Below are positions 37,120 through 47,776 of a DNA stretch of 64,000 bases, piece by piece. This stretch comes from Chelativorans sp. YIM 93263 (lineage in GTDB: Bacteria; Pseudomonadota; Alphaproteobacteria; Rhizobiales; Rhizobiaceae), in assembly GCF_028767125.1 (NCBI RefSeq), contig NZ_JAKCWP010000001.1, positions 372,001-436,000 on the forward strand. Direction: 5' to 3'. Under the pieces are notes generated by a model. It was not told where the DNA came from. It worked only from the letters and a program-made list of their open reading frames with translations, and made no database searches. Position 1 is the stretch's first letter; every line of letters begins with the position of its first letter. Both the position numbers and the translations under genes were made by a program.

Positions 37120-38460
37120 CTAAGCCGGCTGCAAAGCGCTCGATAGCGCCTGTTCTACAATCTGGTCCGCCGCTTGCCGCGCGCGCAGCTTCTCGGCGAG
37201 ATCGGCGGCAATCTCCTGCGCCTCCGGCGGCAATGCTTCGTATTCCTTCAATGCCTGCGCATAGTTCTCGTCCTGCACCGCCGCTTCCATACGTGCGGCA
37301 ACGGCCTCAGCGGAATCGCCGTCCACCTGCCCGACGGGGCGCACCTGCACGGCTGATCGCGCACCCGCCATAAGCTTGTCGAGCAGACCGCCATCCTGTG
37401 AATCGTCGGAGGCGTTGCCGGCGATCCGCGAAGTGACCTGGGAGGCCTCGCGAGTAAGCGCGGCAGCCGAAGGCAGCCCCTGATCGGCATACTGGCTCAA
37501 CGGCTCCACTGCCGATGCATCCGACGCAAGTGCGGTGTAGGTCTCCAGCTCACTGGCAAAGGGTGCACCGCTTTCGACCGCGGACTCCAACGCCATCGCT
37601 GCCACGATCAGCCTCAATTGCGGCGCCTGGTCCTGATCGGAAACGCGTTCGTCCAACTGACCGACCTGTTCCGCAACTCCATCCAACTGCTGGGCATTGG
37701 CCTCGGCGGTCTGTTGAGCACCCGTCGCCGCCTGCAACGCGCTTGCGACATCACTTTCAATCTGTGAAAGGCGCTCTTCCAGCGCATCGCCGGCCTGCTC
37801 CCCTTCCCCCTGCGTGGAGGATTGCAATTGCGATACGGTCTCGCGCAACTCCGCGACCTGACTTTCGAGCTGCGAGAGCTGTTCGTCCGCGCCGCCATCT
37901 CCCTGAGCCTGGCTCAGTTGCGAAACTGTTTCCTGAACAGAGCTGAGTTCCTGGCGAAGATTCTCCACTGCCGGATCGGCCTCACCCCCGCGCGGGACCG
38001 GAAGGATGTTCGCCCATTGAAGGCCTGCCCCCAGCACCAGCGCAATGACGCCGCCGGCGATGCCGGCGAGAAGCGCACGCCCGGAGCCACGCTTTTCCAG
38101 CGGCGGGGGAGCATGCCGACCGTCCTGATCTTCGCCTTCCAGAGGCGTCTCTCCCTCTTCGGGCTTGGCGGCACTTTCGGTCTCATCTGCCTGCGCGTCG
38201 GCAGCGGACCTGTCTGATTCGGCTTCAGGCGCCGTTGGCCCCCCGGCGGTTTGCGTCTCGCCTTTTGGTTGCATTCCTTCCGCCTGTAACTCCTCCTCGC
38301 CGGGCGCACTGTCGGATACGGGCTTGTCCTCCGAGCTGGTGACCTCAGCAGATTTCTCGCCGTCCTGACTTGGCTCGCGCTCGACAGCCTCTGGCTCAAG
38401 ATCGATCGTGACGGGTTCGCGTTTCCTGCTGGAGTGACGCGGTCTGGAAGGTTTGGCCAT
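37120..38460 (-). CDS. COG4223 (mitofilin-like) inner-membrane protein
   Basis: The 446-aa product has a long acidic, Pro/Glu/Ser-rich N-terminal region (about 1-125), one membrane helix (GRALLAGIAGGVIALVLGAG, about 130-150), a coiled coil rich in Gln (about 165-265) and a helical C-terminal domain. This is the arrangement of mitofilin (Mic60)-like proteins, which alphaproteobacteria encode beside hem genes. In related bacteria they shape or bridge envelope membranes. The start at 38460 has GGAG about nine bases upstream. It lies between hemD and hemY. Confidence 0.88.
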   Translation of the reverse strand: MAKPSRPRHSSRKREPVTIDLEPEAVEREPSQDGEKSAEVTSSEDKPVSDSAPGEEELQAEGMQPKGETQTAGGPTAPEAESDRSAADAQADETESAAKPEEGETPLEGEDQDGRHAPPPLEKRGSGRALLAGIAGGVIALVLGAGLQWANILPVPRGGEADPAVENLRQELSSVQETVSQLSQAQGDGGADEQLSQLESQVAELRETVSQLQSSTQGEGEQAGDALEERLSQIESDVASALQAATGAQQTAEANAQQLDGVAEQVGQLDERVSDQDQAPQLRLIVAAMALESAVESGAPFASELETYTALASDASAVEPLSQYADQGLPSAAALTREASQVTSRIAGNASDDSQDGGLLDKLMAGARSAVQVRPVGQVDGDSAEAVAARMEAAVQDENYAQALKEYEALPPEAQEIAADLAEKLRARQAADQIVEQALSSALQPA

Positions 38461-38551
38461 CAAGGCGACTCCGCTGAAGATTCCGGAACGCAACTTGTGC
38501 GTTGCAAAATCATTTCTACCATGCGCTTCGCGGCTGGGGAACGAACGCTAC

Positions 38552-39265
38552 TCATTTTGTCTTAGCAAGCAGTGAAAACATCGACTCTTCCGTTGGTTCC
38601 GCCGCGATGTGAACAAATGCCGGCTGCGGCAGGCATTGAGCCACACGCCCCGAGATTGCGATCACGCGCGCGTTTTTGAAAAGCGGTGCGATCGAGACGC
38701 GCGCGAGAAGCCGGGAATAAGCTTTCGCCGCCGATGCGGAGTGCAGGAGCACTGCATCGACCGGTTCGCTGGCCAATATGGTGGTGAGTTCGGCATCGGA
38801 GGGCGACAAGACAAGAGTGTCATAAGTCTCAAGGATCGCCGGGTGAAATCCCGTCTCTCTCAGACCATGCTCTAGGATATTGCGCCGCACACGACCGCAA
38901 AGCACCAGGATATTCAGCCCCGGAGTCAGCGTCTCGACAATGTGCCGGACCAATCCTTCCGCGTCACCCGGTCCGGTTCCGGCAACCTTCAGCCCCACAC
39001 TGCGTGCCGCCTCGTTGGTTCTCTCGCCGACAGCATAGGACGGGAGGGTCGTAAGCTTTTCGACAAGTGTGGACGGAATGTGGGTAACCGCGTTCGCGCT
39101 CGTAATCGCGATAGCGTCATATTCGCGCGGATCGGGCCATTCATCAAGAGAAAGAGCTTGGATCCGGGTAAGCGGCAGGACAAGCGGCCGATAGCCGTGC
39201 GCGGACAGTTTCTCCGCAGTGCGCGTAGCACTTGCCTGGGGCCGTGTAACGAGAACGCGCTCCAA
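38552..39265 (-). CDS. hemD: Uroporphyrinogen-III synthase
   Basis: The 237-aa product cyclises and inverts ring D of hydroxymethylbilane to uroporphyrinogen III. HemD is weakly conserved; support comes from the start VLVTRPQASATRTAEKL, the DAIAITSANAV motif, the VDAVLLHSASAAKAY block and its place three bases after hemC. The length is typical. Confidence 0.92.
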   Translation of the reverse strand: MERVLVTRPQASATRTAEKLSAHGYRPLVLPLTRIQALSLDEWPDPREYDAIAITSANAVTHIPSTLVEKLTTLPSYAVGERTNEAARSVGLKVAGTGPGDAEGLVRHIVETLTPGLNILVLCGRVRRNILEHGLRETGFHPAILETYDTLVLSPSDAELTTILASEPVDAVLLHSASAAKAYSRLLARVSIAPLFKNARVIAISGRVAQCLPQPAFVHIAAEPTEESMFSLLAKTK

Positions 39266-39268
39266 TCG

Positions 39269-40198
39269 TCAGTCCCAGCTTTCGAAAAACCGCGTCCCCG
39301 CCTTGTCGCGAACACGCGCTCCAGCCTCGCTGCCGATCTGGTGCGCCTCGGAGGCTTGTCCCTCCCCGGAAATCTCGTGCGCCTCGCTCCCGTCCGGCGT
39401 CAGGACCATGCCGGAAAACCGGATGCGATCCCCCTCGATAATCGCCTGTCCGGCAATTGGCGTCCGGCACGATCCGTCGAGCACCGCCAGAAACGCACGC
39501 TCGCAGGTGAGCGCGGCCCCTGTCGGGCCGTGATCGATCGCGTTGATCAGGGAAGTGACCCGCTCATCTCCGATCCGAGTCTCAAGGCAAATGGCTCCCT
39601 GACCCAGTGCCGGCGGAAATGCCTCCGGGTCCATCACGGAACTCGCCACATGCTCCATTTTCAGGCGCTTGAGCCCCGCCATCGCCAGCAATGTGCCTTC
39701 AGCGACCCCGTCTTCCAGCTTGCGCAGGCGGGTTTGCACGTTGCCACGGAACATGCCGACCTCGAGATCGGGACGCAGCCTCAGCACCAGCGCTTGGCGG
39801 CGCAGCGACGACGTGCCGAGCTTCGCACCGTGCGGCAGATCCTCAATCCGCTTGACCGAACGGCCGATAAAGACATCCCGCACATCCTCGCGCTCCAGAA
39901 AGGCCGATATCTCCAGCCCGTCGGGAAGAACGGTCGGCATGTCCTTCGAAGAATGGGCTGCCAGATCGATTCGCCCGTCGAGGAGAGCCTGCTCTATCTC
40001 CTTGGTAAAAAGCCCTTTGCCGCCCGCCTCGGACAGCGGGCGGTCCTGTATGCGGTCGCCGCTCGTGCGAATGACAACAATCTCGAACGCTTCCTCCGGC
40101 AGGTCGTGCGCGGCCATGAGCCGAGCACGGGTCTCCGCCGCCTGGGCGAGCGCCAGGGCGCTGCCACGTGTTCCGATTCGCACTACATCAGTTTGCAT
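39269..40198 (-). CDS. hemC: Hydroxymethylbilane synthase (porphobilinogen deaminase)
   Basis: The 309-aa product polymerises four porphobilinogens. [14 protein letters not shown] at the start, [27 protein letters not shown] and the cofactor cysteine in [12 protein letters not shown] near residue 242 (which holds the dipyrromethane cofactor) are all intact. It is the first gene of the heme unit and diverges from tsaD across 92 bp. Confidence 0.97.
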   Translation of the reverse strand: MQTDVVRIGTRGSALALAQAAETRARLMAAHDLPEEAFEIVVIRTSGDRIQDRPLSEAGGKGLFTKEIEQALLDGRIDLAAHSSKDMPTVLPDGLEISAFLEREDVRDVFIGRSVKRIEDLPHGAKLGTSSLRRQALVLRLRPDLEVGMFRGNVQTRLRKLEDGVAEGTLLAMAGLKRLKMEHVASSVMDPEAFPPALGQGAICLETRIGDERVTSLINAIDHGPTGAALTCERAFLAVLDGSCRTPIAGQAIIEGDRIRFSGMVLTPDGSEAHEISGEGQASEAHQIGSEAGARVRDKAGTRFFESWD

Positions 40199-40290
40199 GC
40201 CGCGAGGTCCGTGCTAACGGCATCCCGAGTTCGGATGCGCTGATCCCTACCTAGCGGGGATCGGCGGGATCGGCAACAAAGGCGGACAGA

Positions 40291-41379
40291 ATGACGCGTG
40301 TTCTGGGCATCGAAACGAGCTGCGACGAGACGGCCGCTGCCGTCGTGACGCGCGATGCCGAGGGGACGCCGATGATTTTGTCCAACATCGTGCTGAGCCA
40401 GGTCGAAGCGCACGCGGCCTTCGGGGGGGTGGTGCCGGAAATTGCCGCGCGTGCCCACGTCGAGGCCTTGGATGGCGTCATTGAAGCCGCGCTCTCGGAT
40501 GCCGGCGTTACGCTGGACGACATCGACGGCATTGCCGCGACCGCCGGGCCGGGACTGATCGGCGGGCTGATCGTCGGGCTGACAACGGCGAAAGCGCTAG
40601 CCGCCGTTTCGAAAAAGCCGCTCCTGCCCATCAATCATCTGGAAGGCCATGCTCTGACGGCCCGCCTGACCGAGGGGCTTGATTTCCCCTTTCTCCTGCT
40701 TCTGGTCTCGGGCGGACATACTCAGATCCTGCACGTGGCCGGTCTCGGCCGCTATGAGCGATGGGCGAGCACCATCGACGATGCCCTGGGCGAGGCATTC
40801 GACAAAACGGCGAAGCTCCTGAGCCTGCCCTATCCCGGTGGGCCGAGCGTGGAAAAGGCCGCACTGGAAGGCGATCCCGCCCGCTTCGATTTTCCAAGAC
40901 CGCTCAAGGGCGAGGGAAGGCCGGATTTTTCCTTTTCCGGCCTGAAGACGGCGGTGCGCCGGGCGGCGAGCGAACTCGCGCCGCTCAGCCGTAGCGATGT
41001 CGCCGATATTTGCGCCTCCTTCCAGCGCGCGGTCACCGAATCGCTTACCGACCGCGTCGCCCGCAGCCTGAAACGGTTTCACGAGGCTCGTCCTGACCTG
41101 GTGAGGCCGAAGCTTGTGGTCGCGGGCGGGGTCGCGGCCAACGCGGCGATCAGAGACGCCCTGAAAACGCTTTCCGAGGCTGAAGGGTTCGACCTGATTG
41201 CCCCACCGTTACGCCTGTGCGGAGACAATGCCGCCATGATCGCCTGGGCAGGGCTTGAACGTCTGGAAGCAGGACTGGCGGCGGAAGACACCATGTCCTT
41301 TGCACCGCGGCCGCGCTGGCCGTTGGACGAGACAACCGCCCCGATCATCGGAACCGGCAAACGGGGAGCCAAGGCATGA
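40291..41379 (+). CDS. tsaD: tRNA N6-adenosine threonylcarbamoyltransferase
   Basis: The 362-aa product completes t6A37 synthesis with TsaB and Tsa[17 protein letters not shown] at the start, the metal site [12 protein letters not shown] (HxxxH, about 111-115), [11 protein letters not shown], and the late [15 protein letters not shown] are all present. The stop overlaps the gpsA start (ATGA), giving a tsaD-gpsA operon. The neighbouring window also has mtaB, which acts on t6A, though not in the same unit. Confidence 0.97.
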   Translation: MTRVLGIETSCDETAAAVVTRDAEGTPMILSNIVLSQVEAHAAFGGVVPEIAARAHVEALDGVIEAALSDAGVTLDDIDGIAATAGPGLIGGLIVGLTTAKALAAVSKKPLLPINHLEGHALTARLTEGLDFPFLLLLVSGGHTQILHVAGLGRYERWASTIDDALGEAFDKTAKLLSLPYPGGPSVEKAALEGDPARFDFPRPLKGEGRPDFSFSGLKTAVRRAASELAPLSRSDVADICASFQRAVTESLTDRVARSLKRFHEARPDLVRPKLVVAGGVAANAAIRDALKTLSEAEGFDLIAPPLRLCGDNAAMIAWAGLERLEAGLAAEDTMSFAPRPRWPLDETTAPIIGTGKRGAKA

Positions 41380-42365
41380 GCGAGCGTTCGTCCATAACTG
41401 TTCTGGGCGCAGGGGCCTGGGGCACCGCCCTGGCCCTGACCATGAATCGCGCGGGACATGAGGCAAGGCTATGGGCGCGAAATCCCGAGCAAGCAGATGA
41501 GATCAACCGGGATCACACCAACGGGCGCTACCTGCCGGGGTTGACTCTCGACAAGAGATTGGCAGCGACCGACGATCTGGGGGGAGCCCTTTCGGGCGCC
41601 GATTGCGTTCTTGTGGTCGTCCCGGCCCAGAGCCTGCGTGACGTTTTGGCGGCCGCAAGCGGTCTTATCCCGCCCGACATTCCGGTCGTCCTGTGCGCTA
41701 AGGGGATCGAGCGGGGCACGGGGCGGTTGATGTCGGAGGTCGCGGGCGAAGCCGTGTCCGGCAATCCGGTGGCCGCACTTTCCGGCCCCAGTTTCGCCGC
41801 CGACGTGGCAAAGGGTCTACCCACGGCGGTGACCGTAGCCGCTCGGGACGAGACCCTTGCCGCAGGCCTCGCCGCCCAGCTTTCCGCACCAAATTTGCGC
41901 TGTTATTCAAGCGATGACCTTGCCGGGGTCGAGATCGGTGGAGCGCTGAAGAACGTGCTTGCGATTGCGGCCGGCGCGACCAGCGGAGCAGGGCTGGGCG
42001 CCAGCGCGGTTGCCGCGATCATAACCCGTGGTTTTGTGGAACTGAGGCGCATCGGCGCCGCATTCGGTGCACGGGCTGATACGCTGATGGGCCTTTCCGG
42101 CCTCGGCGACCTCATCCTGACCTGCAGCTCGGAGCAATCGCGCAATTTCGCCTTTGGTCTGGCGCTCGGCCGAGGGGAGGACCTTGACGGAATGCCATTG
42201 GCGGAAGGTGCGCACACGGCGGCGATTGCCGCGCGCGTCATCCGTGAGCGCGATTTGGAGGCCCCGATCATGGAGACCGTTGCCGAGCTCATTGAAGGCC
42301 GAGAGACGGTCAAGATGGCCATGCAGGCTTTGCTGGCGCGGCCTTTGAAGCGCGAAATCGGCTGA
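41376..42365 (+). CDS. gpsA: NAD(P)H-dependent glycerol-3-phosphate dehydrogenase
   Basis: The 329-aa product makes sn-glycerol 3-phosphate for phospholipids. The Rossmann motif is [13 protein letters not shown] (about 9-21); [11 protein letters not shown] and [19 protein letters not shown] are family blocks; the catalytic lysine lies in [12 protein letters not shown] near 190. Translation is probably coupled to tsaD by a four-base overlap. Confidence 0.96.
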   Translation: MSERSSITVLGAGAWGTALALTMNRAGHEARLWARNPEQADEINRDHTNGRYLPGLTLDKRLAATDDLGGALSGADCVLVVVPAQSLRDVLAAASGLIPPDIPVVLCAKGIERGTGRLMSEVAGEAVSGNPVAALSGPSFAADVAKGLPTAVTVAARDETLAAGLAAQLSAPNLRCYSSDDLAGVEIGGALKNVLAIAAGATSGAGLGASAVAAIITRGFVELRRIGAAFGARADTLMGLSGLGDLILTCSSEQSRNFAFGLALGRGEDLDGMPLAEGAHTAAIAARVIRERDLEAPIMETVAELIEGRETVKMAMQALLARPLKREIG

Positions 42366-42387
42366 TGCCGACCAAAAGGAGGGAATC

Positions 42388-42684
42388 GTGATTTTCATCA
42401 TTCTGTGCCAGGACAAGCCCGACCATTTGCAGCTCCGCCTCGACACGCGCTCCGAGCACCTGGGCTATCTCGAAAAGCTCAATGCCGAGGGAACTCTCAA
42501 ACTCGCCGGGCCGTTCCTGGATGAGGATGGCAATCCGAGCGGCAGTATGGTCGCGGTCGAGGCACCAGATCGCGACGCGGCCGAAGCGATCGCCAAGGCC
42601 GATCCCTACGCTCTTGTCGGACTGTTCAAATCCGTCGAAATTCGGCGTTGGAACTGGGTCTTAAACAAGCCGGAGAACGCATAA
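42388..42684 (+). CDS. YciI-like protein
   Basis: The 98-aa product has the YciI (ferredoxin-like) pattern: IFIILCQDKPDHLQLRLDTRSEHLGYLEKL with the conserved His, GPFLDEDGNPSGSMVAVEA, and a closing RRWNWVL strand. Members are small dimeric proteins of unknown or EthD-like activity. The start is GTG, preceded by AAGGAGGG at good spacing. The stop shares TAATG with the EVE gene. Confidence 0.9.
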   Translation: MIFIILCQDKPDHLQLRLDTRSEHLGYLEKLNAEGTLKLAGPFLDEDGNPSGSMVAVEAPDRDAAEAIAKADPYALVGLFKSVEIRRWNWVLNKPENA

Positions 42685-43109
42685 TGGCCTATTGGCTGTT
42701 CAAAACAGAACCCTCTACCTGGTCTTGGGAAATGCAGAAGGCCAAGGGGGATAAGGGCGAAGAATGGGATGGCGTGCGCAACTATCAGGCACGCAACAAC
42801 ATGCGGCAGATGAAGATCGGCGATCTCGGCTTCTTCTATCACTCGGTCAAGGAAACCAGTGTGGTCGGGATTGTTGAGGTCTGCGCTCTGGCCCATCCCG
42901 ATTCCACGGCGGATGATCCGCGCTGGGAATGCGTCGACGTACGCGCCGTGCGCGACATGCCCAAGCCGGTCTCTCTGAGCGAGATCAAGGACAATCCCGA
43001 CCTGAGAGACATGGTCCTGGTCAACAATTCCCGCCTTTCCGTCCAGCCGGTCAGCGAGGCGGAGTGGCGCGAGGTCTGCAGAATGGGCGGCCTTGACGAG
43101 GCACCGTGA
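42684..43109 (+). CDS. EVE domain protein
   Basis: The 141-aa product is a stand-alone EVE (PUA-like) domain: MAYWLFKTEPSTWSWEM, WDGVRNYQARNNMRQMKIGDLGFFYHS, and WECVDVRAV are hallmarks. EVE domains can bind modified bases in DNA or RNA, and some act in defence, but solitary bacterial copies like this are widespread housekeeping genes. No restriction or modification gene is adjacent. It overlaps both neighbours by one to four bases. Confidence 0.93.
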   Translation: MAYWLFKTEPSTWSWEMQKAKGDKGEEWDGVRNYQARNNMRQMKIGDLGFFYHSVKETSVVGIVEVCALAHPDSTADDPRWECVDVRAVRDMPKPVSLSEIKDNPDLRDMVLVNNSRLSVQPVSEAEWREVCRMGGLDEAP

Positions 43110-43765
43110 CGGGCAAGCTCACGCCTGAGGGGGCGGAAGCCTTCATACGCGCCAACACCGCACTTCGCCTCCCGCCGCATGTCCCTGAAATCCAGCTTTT
43201 TCTAGCCGACGAAGCCCACGACCTCTGGCAAAGCACAGAAGAAGAGCTTCAGGAAATGGGCCTGCCGCCGCCCTTCTGGGCGTTCGCCTGGGCCGGCGGC
43301 CAAGGGCTTGCGCGCTACGTTATTGATCATCCGGATTCGGTGCGGGGGCGCACTGTTCTCGACTTCGCCACCGGTTCCGGCCTCGTCGCCATTGCCGCCT
43401 GCATGGCAGGCGCAGCACGCGTAAGAGCTTCGGATACGGATCCTTTCGCGCAAGCTGCCTGCCGGCTGAACATGGCGGCCAACCAGGTGGCGTTCGATTT
43501 CACCGCTTCCAATCTTGTCGGCACCGAGCCGGGTTTCGAGACGATTCTTGCCGGCGACGTTTTTTATGATCGCGCGCTCGCCGAACAGCTAGCACCCTGG
43601 TTTGCCGAACTTGCCGCGGGCGGGGTAACCGTTCTTGTCGGTGATCCGGGGCGGACATATCTTCCAAGCGAGCGCCTGACGCAACTTGCGGTCTACTCCG
43701 TCCCGGTGACGCGCGCGCTCGAAGACACGGAGGTGAAACGCACCACGGTCTGGCGCTTCACTTGA
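43106..43765 (+). CDS. Class I SAM-dependent methyltransferase (COG3897 type)
   Basis: The 219-aa product has the Rossmann methyltransferase motif VLDFATGSGLVAIAA (about 86-100), ASDTDPFAQAACRLN for the SAM ribose contact, and ILAGDVFYDRALAEQ. It is similar to protein-lysine methyltransferases of the ETFB-KMT type (COG3897). The start is GTG overlapping the EVE stop (GTGA). Its target is unproven. Confidence 0.88.
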   Translation: MTGKLTPEGAEAFIRANTALRLPPHVPEIQLFLADEAHDLWQSTEEELQEMGLPPPFWAFAWAGGQGLARYVIDHPDSVRGRTVLDFATGSGLVAIAACMAGAARVRASDTDPFAQAACRLNMAANQVAFDFTASNLVGTEPGFETILAGDVFYDRALAEQLAPWFAELAAGGVTVLVGDPGRTYLPSERLTQLAVYSVPVTRALEDTEVKRTTVWRFT

Positions 43766-43830
43766 CGCTCACGTGCGGGGCGGACATCGTCTATTTTCCA
43801 AACAGCTTCAATCACGAATGGGGGCGAGCC

Positions 43831-44238
43831 ATGGATTTCGCCGGCATGAACTATCTTGCGATCCTTGCGGCGGCTATCGCCGCCTTCGCCTTTGGCGGCG
43901 CCTACTATGGACTGCTCGGTAAGCCGTGGATGAAGGCCGCTCGCATCAATCCGGATCAAGTTCATATGAGCCCTGCGCCCTTCATTAGCTCATTTATCGC
44001 CGAGTTGGTGATGGCCTGGGTTTTGGCCGGCATTATCGGCCATCTCGGCACGGGACAGGTCACTGTATGGAATGGGCTCGTTTCCGGCGCTTTCGTGTGG
44101 CTCGGTTTTATGGCCACCACGATCGCCGTCAATCACCGCTATCAGGGTTTCGGCTGGTATCTCACTCTTATCGACGCCGGGCACTGGCTGGGCGTTGCCC
44201 TCATCATGGGGGCGGTAATCGGCTGGTTCGGCGTTTGA
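43831..44238 (+). CDS. DUF1761 membrane protein
   Basis: The 135-aa product has four membrane helices (about 7-27, 52-70, 78-98, 108-130). FGGAYYGLLGKPWMKAA and LVSGAFVWLGFMATTIAVNHRYQGFGW are the recognised DUF1761 blocks. No function is known. The start at 43831 has GGGGGCGAG upstream; the longer frame from 43762 is less likely. It ends the tsaD-gpsA-YciI-EVE-methyltransferase series. Confidence 0.87.
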   Translation: MDFAGMNYLAILAAAIAAFAFGGAYYGLLGKPWMKAARINPDQVHMSPAPFISSFIAELVMAWVLAGIIGHLGTGQVTVWNGLVSGAFVWLGFMATTIAVNHRYQGFGWYLTLIDAGHWLGVALIMGAVIGWFGV

Positions 44239-44311
44239 CAAGCTTTGGCACTCACAATGAAATGAGGACGCGCGTCATCGCCGCCTGACATCGGCTCTTG
44301 CATCCCTCGCG

Positions 44312-44342
44312 CCATTCTCGGACGTGACCCGAGGATCCATGG
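44312..44342. repeat. Degenerate palindromic repeat (rhizobial extragenic type)
   Basis: CTCGGACGTGACCCGAG, flanked by CCATT and GATCCATGG, resembles the rhizobial extragenic palindrome that reads roughly ATGGATCCTCGGGTC...CCGAGGAT. It lies between the convergent DUF1761 and yciB genes. The palindrome is imperfect, and the family attribution is from memory. The other bases of this 150-bp gap hold nothing I can name. Confidence 0.4.
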
Positions 44343-44389
44343 TTAGGGAGCGTCACGGGCCGTCAGCAACTCATGTATCGTAGCTGCAA

Positions 44390-45037
44390 TCACTCGCTCG
44401 GTTTTTCTTCGAGCGAGTGGCGCATGATGAGGGGCATCTGGCTCATGGTAAAGATCAGTGTGATGGGCATGATGCCCCAGACCTTGAAGGCCACCCAGGT
44501 GTCGGTCGAGAAGTTTCGCCAGACGATCTCGTTCACGATCGCCAGGAAGAGAAAGAAAAGGCCCCAGCGCTGCGTCAGCTTGCGCCAGCCTTCCGCGTCC
44601 AGCTTGAAGGCGGAATCGAAGACATAACCGAGTAGCGACTTCCCGAAGAAAAGTCCGCCAAGAAGCACGGCGCCGAACAGCGTGTTGACGATCGTGGGCT
44701 TCATTTTGATGAAAATGTCGCTCTGGAGATAGAGCGTCAGCGCGCCGAAGATGAAGACCACGATACCGGAGACGAGCGGCATGATCGGCAATGTGCGCAT
44801 GAGCAGCCAGGAAGCGCTGAGCGCAATCGCCATGGCCACCATAAACAGAGCCGTCGCGATGAAGATCGGACCGCCGAGTTCGCCGAGCATGGGAAAGCGC
44901 TCTGCCAGCCATTCCCCTCGCGCATTGGCGAAGAAGAAGACCATCAAAGGCCCAAGCTCCAGAACCAGCTTCAGGAGCGGATTGACCGGCTTGCGCTTGG
45001 GATCGGCCGGCTCGCGTTCGAATATTTTCTCAGTCAC
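44390..45037 (-). CDS. yciB: Inner-membrane-spanning protein YciB (septation protein A)
   Basis: The 215-aa product has five or six membrane helices. [31 protein letters not shown] at the start and [24 protein letters not shown] at the end are typical of YciB/IspZ. It works with envelope biogenesis and division machinery; loss affects cell length in several bacteria. The start overlaps the ftsY stop (ATGA). It is the last gene of dapF-mtaB-ftsY-yciB. Confidence 0.93.
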   Translation of the reverse strand: MTEKIFEREPADPKRKPVNPLLKLVLELGPLMVFFFANARGEWLAERFPMLGELGGPIFIATALFMVAMAIALSASWLLMRTLPIMPLVSGIVVFIFGALTLYLQSDIFIKMKPTIVNTLFGAVLLGGLFFGKSLLGYVFDSAFKLDAEGWRKLTQRWGLFFLFLAIVNEIVWRNFSTDTWVAFKVWGIMPITLIFTMSQMPLIMRHSLEEKPSE

Positions 45038-46485
45038 TCGGTTACTCCTGCGATCGCTTTCGCAAAATCGCTTGCGGAAAATGGTTCAAGGTCTTCGACC
45101 TGCTCGCCGATGCCTATGAAATAGATCGGCAATTTGTGCTTGGCCGCGATGGAAACGAGAATGCCGCCGCGCGCCGTTCCGTCGAGCTTCGTCATCACGA
45201 GCCCGTTCACGCCGGCAACATTGCGGAAAATTTCGACCTGATTAAGAGCATTTTGTCCCGTCGTCGCATCCAGTGTTTGCAGGATCGTGTGTGGCGCTTC
45301 GGGATCGTGCTTGCCGAGTACTCGGACGACCTTTTCCAACTCGGCCATCAGCTCCGACTTGTTCTGCAGCCGGCCGGCCGTGTCGATGATCAGCACATCA
45401 CTGCCCGAAGCCTTTGCCTTCTCATAGGCATCATAGGCCAAGCCGGCCGCGTCCGCGCCGAGCTTCGACGAAACCACGGGAGCCCCAACGCGCTCGGCCC
45501 AGATCTTGAGCTGCTCGATGGCAGCGGCGCGGAAAGTATCACCGGCGGCAAGCGTCACCTTCAGTCCCCCTTGGGACAATTTCGCCGCGAGCTTGCCGAT
45601 CGTGGTCGTCTTTCCAGTACCATTGACGCCGACCACCAGGATCACGTGCGGCTTGTAGGAAAGATCGAGTTCAAGCGGCTTTGCCACCGGGGCAAGCACC
45701 TTTTCGATCTCCTCGGCCATGACCGCCTGTACTTCCGCGCCTGAAACGTCCTTCCCAAAGCGGCCTGTCGCCAGGGCATCGGTGACCCGCATGGCGGTCT
45801 CCAGCCCGAGATCTGCGCGCAGCAGCACGTCTTCCAGATCCTGCAGCGTGTCTTCGTCGAGCTTTCTCTTCAGAAAGATGCCGGTGATGTTGTCGCGCAA
45901 ATCACGCGAGGACCGGGAAAGCCCCTCGCGCAACCGCTGGAACCAGGGCTTGCGGGACTCTGGCTGGACCGGCGCAGGCACCTCCTCGGCCTTTGGCTCG
46001 ATGGTCTCGGACACCGCTGTCCGGCCTTGCGGCTCGGTGGGCGCAGGCGCCTCATCCTGCTCCCGCGCTTCTTGGGAGCGCGGTTCCTCCGGCTCGACCT
46101 GCTGCTCGGGGGTTTCCGCGTCAGGGATATGCCCCGGTGCTTTCTCTAACGGGTCGACGTCCGGAGAGCGGGGCGGCGTCGGTGCCGGCTCCGGCTCCTT
46201 CGGGATTTCCGGAACGGGCTCCGGCGAGCGGTCGGGCTCTTGTTTGGGCACTTCGGTCGGAGGCTCGGGAACGTCCGGGCCGGGTTCTCCCGGAATTTCA
46301 GGTTCCGGCTTCCCGGGCTTTGGCGCGGGTTCCGGTTCGGGCGCGGGTGCAGGTTCTGCAGGCGTCGGGGATTCGGCCGGCTCTGCTACGGGCTCGGCCG
46401 TGCTTTCCGACTCTTCCTCGGGCGTGCGTTCCTCGACCTCCTTCTTGCCGAAGGAGAACACCTTCTTGATGAAACCGAATGCCAT
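45034..46485 (-). CDS. ftsY: Signal recognition particle receptor FtsY
   Basis: The 483-aa product docks the SRP-ribosome complex at the membrane. The C-terminal NG domain (about 180-483) has the P-loop [15 protein letters not shown], the [13 protein letters not shown] box, and [10 protein letters not shown]. The N-terminal part has an acidic, proline- and glutamate-rich stretch (about 18-150) with repeated PEP/EPxP units, which is longer than in many orthologs. It overlaps yciB by four bases and follows mtaB. Confidence 0.96.
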   Translation of the reverse strand: MAFGFIKKVFSFGKKEVEERTPEEESESTAEPVAEPAESPTPAEPAPAPEPEPAPKPGKPEPEIPGEPGPDVPEPPTEVPKQEPDRSPEPVPEIPKEPEPAPTPPRSPDVDPLEKAPGHIPDAETPEQQVEPEEPRSQEAREQDEAPAPTEPQGRTAVSETIEPKAEEVPAPVQPESRKPWFQRLREGLSRSSRDLRDNITGIFLKRKLDEDTLQDLEDVLLRADLGLETAMRVTDALATGRFGKDVSGAEVQAVMAEEIEKVLAPVAKPLELDLSYKPHVILVVGVNGTGKTTTIGKLAAKLSQGGLKVTLAAGDTFRAAAIEQLKIWAERVGAPVVSSKLGADAAGLAYDAYEKAKASGSDVLIIDTAGRLQNKSELMAELEKVVRVLGKHDPEAPHTILQTLDATTGQNALNQVEIFRNVAGVNGLVMTKLDGTARGGILVSIAAKHKLPIYFIGIGEQVEDLEPFSASDFAKAIAGVTE

Positions 46486-46492
46486 TACGTCC

Positions 46493-47776
46493 TCAAGCCG
46501 CTTGTTCGTGCGCGGGAACGGCGATCAGCCGTTCTCCATCATGGCCGGTAATGGCGGCGTCGACAATTTCGCCGGGCCGGCCCTGCGCGACCGATGCCAT
46601 TGCGAAACCTTCCGTCCGGCCGAGCCCGTCGCGCTCGATCAAGATGCGCTGGCGGCTGCCGACAAGCGCATCCAGATGGATCCTGTAGGCCTCCTCTCCC
46701 TTCGCCCGCAGCCTCGCCGCGCGCTCCTTCACGACTTTCCGGGGCAACTGCGGCATCCGCGCGGCAGGCGTTCCCTCACGCGGTGAAAATGGGAAGACAT
46801 GCAGATGCGTCAATCTGCATTCGTCGACAATTCCAAGCGAATTGTCGAACATCGCCTCTGTCTCCGTCGGGAAGCCAGCAATGATGTCGGCGCCGAAGAC
46901 GGCGTCCGGGCGCAGTCGGCGGACCTCCTCGCAGAAGCGGATGGAATCAGCGCGCAAATGCCGCCGTTTCATGCGCTTCAGGATCATGTCGTCACCGGCC
47001 TGAAGGGAAAGATGCAGATGCGGCATCAGCCGCTCCTCCTCGGCGAAAGCCGCCATGAGATCGCCGTCGGCTTCGATCGAGTCGATGGAGGACAGGCGCA
47101 GGCGCGTGAGATCCGGCACTTGGCGCAGGATCGCACGCACCAGCCGGCCGAGCTTCGGGCTTCCCGGCAGGTCGGCGCCGAAACTGGTGAGGTCGACACC
47201 GGTGAGAACGACCTCGGCATAGCCGTTGTCGACCAGCCGTTTGACCTGATCGACCACCGCGCCGATCGGCACCGAGCGGGAATTGCCGCGGCCGTAGGGA
47301 ATGATGCAGAAGGTACAGCGGTGGTCGCAGCCGTTCTGCACCTGGACGAAGGCACGCGCCCGGCCCTCGATGGCGTCGACCATATGCGAGGCGGTCTCGC
47401 GCACTTGCCAGATGTCGTTGACGCGCACCTTCTCATAGCGATTGACGCCGAAATCAGGCAGGGCACGGTAGTTCTGGCGTTGAAGCTTTTCCTCATTGCC
47501 GAGCACCAGGTCCACCTCGTCCATGTTGCCGAAGGTATCTGGCTCGGTTTGTGCGGCGCAGCCCGTGACGATCACACGGGCGTCGGGATTCTCACGCCGC
47601 GCCTTGCGGATCGCCTGGCGCGCCTGACGCACGGCCTCGGCCGTGACGGCACAGGTGTTGACGACCACCGCGCCGCCTTCGAGTTCGCCGAGACCGGCCT
47701 CGCCGGCTTCCCGCTTGATGACCTCGGATTCGTAGGCGTTCAGGCGGCAGCCGAATGTGAGAACATCGACCGCCAT
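46493..47776 (-). CDS. mtaB: tRNA t6A37 methylthiotransferase MtaB
   Basis: The 427-aa radical-SAM protein adds a methylthio group to t6A to give ms2t6A. The N-terminal UPF0004 domain with conserved cysteines (TFGCRLNAYE, NTCAVT, TGCAAQ) precedes the radical SAM motif CDHRCTFCIIP (about 150-160) and a C-terminal TRAM-like region. The ATG at 47776 overlaps the dapF stop (TGATG). TsaD, which makes the substrate, is encoded elsewhere in this window. Confidence 0.95.
   Translation of the reverse strand: MAVDVLTFGCRLNAYESEVIKREAGEAGLGELEGGAVVVNTCAVTAEAVRQARQAIRKARRENPDARVIVTGCAAQTEPDTFGNMDEVDLVLGNEEKLQRQNYRALPDFGVNRYEKVRVNDIWQVRETASHMVDAIEGRARAFVQVQNGCDHRCTFCIIPYGRGNSRSVPIGAVVDQVKRLVDNGYAEVVLTGVDLTSFGADLPGSPKLGRLVRAILRQVPDLTRLRLSSIDSIEADGDLMAAFAEEERLMPHLHLSLQAGDDMILKRMKRRHLRADSIRFCEEVRRLRPDAVFGADIIAGFPTETEAMFDNSLGIVDECRLTHLHVFPFSPREGTPAARMPQLPRKVVKERAARLRAKGEEAYRIHLDALVGSRQRILIERDGLGRTEGFAMASVAQGRPGEIVDAAITGHDGERLIAVPAHEQAA

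Noticed and set aside
38480-38510. GGAAC...CGTT-like sequence between hemD and the COG4223 gene
   Set aside because: The spacing is ten bases and it points away from any nearby start codon.
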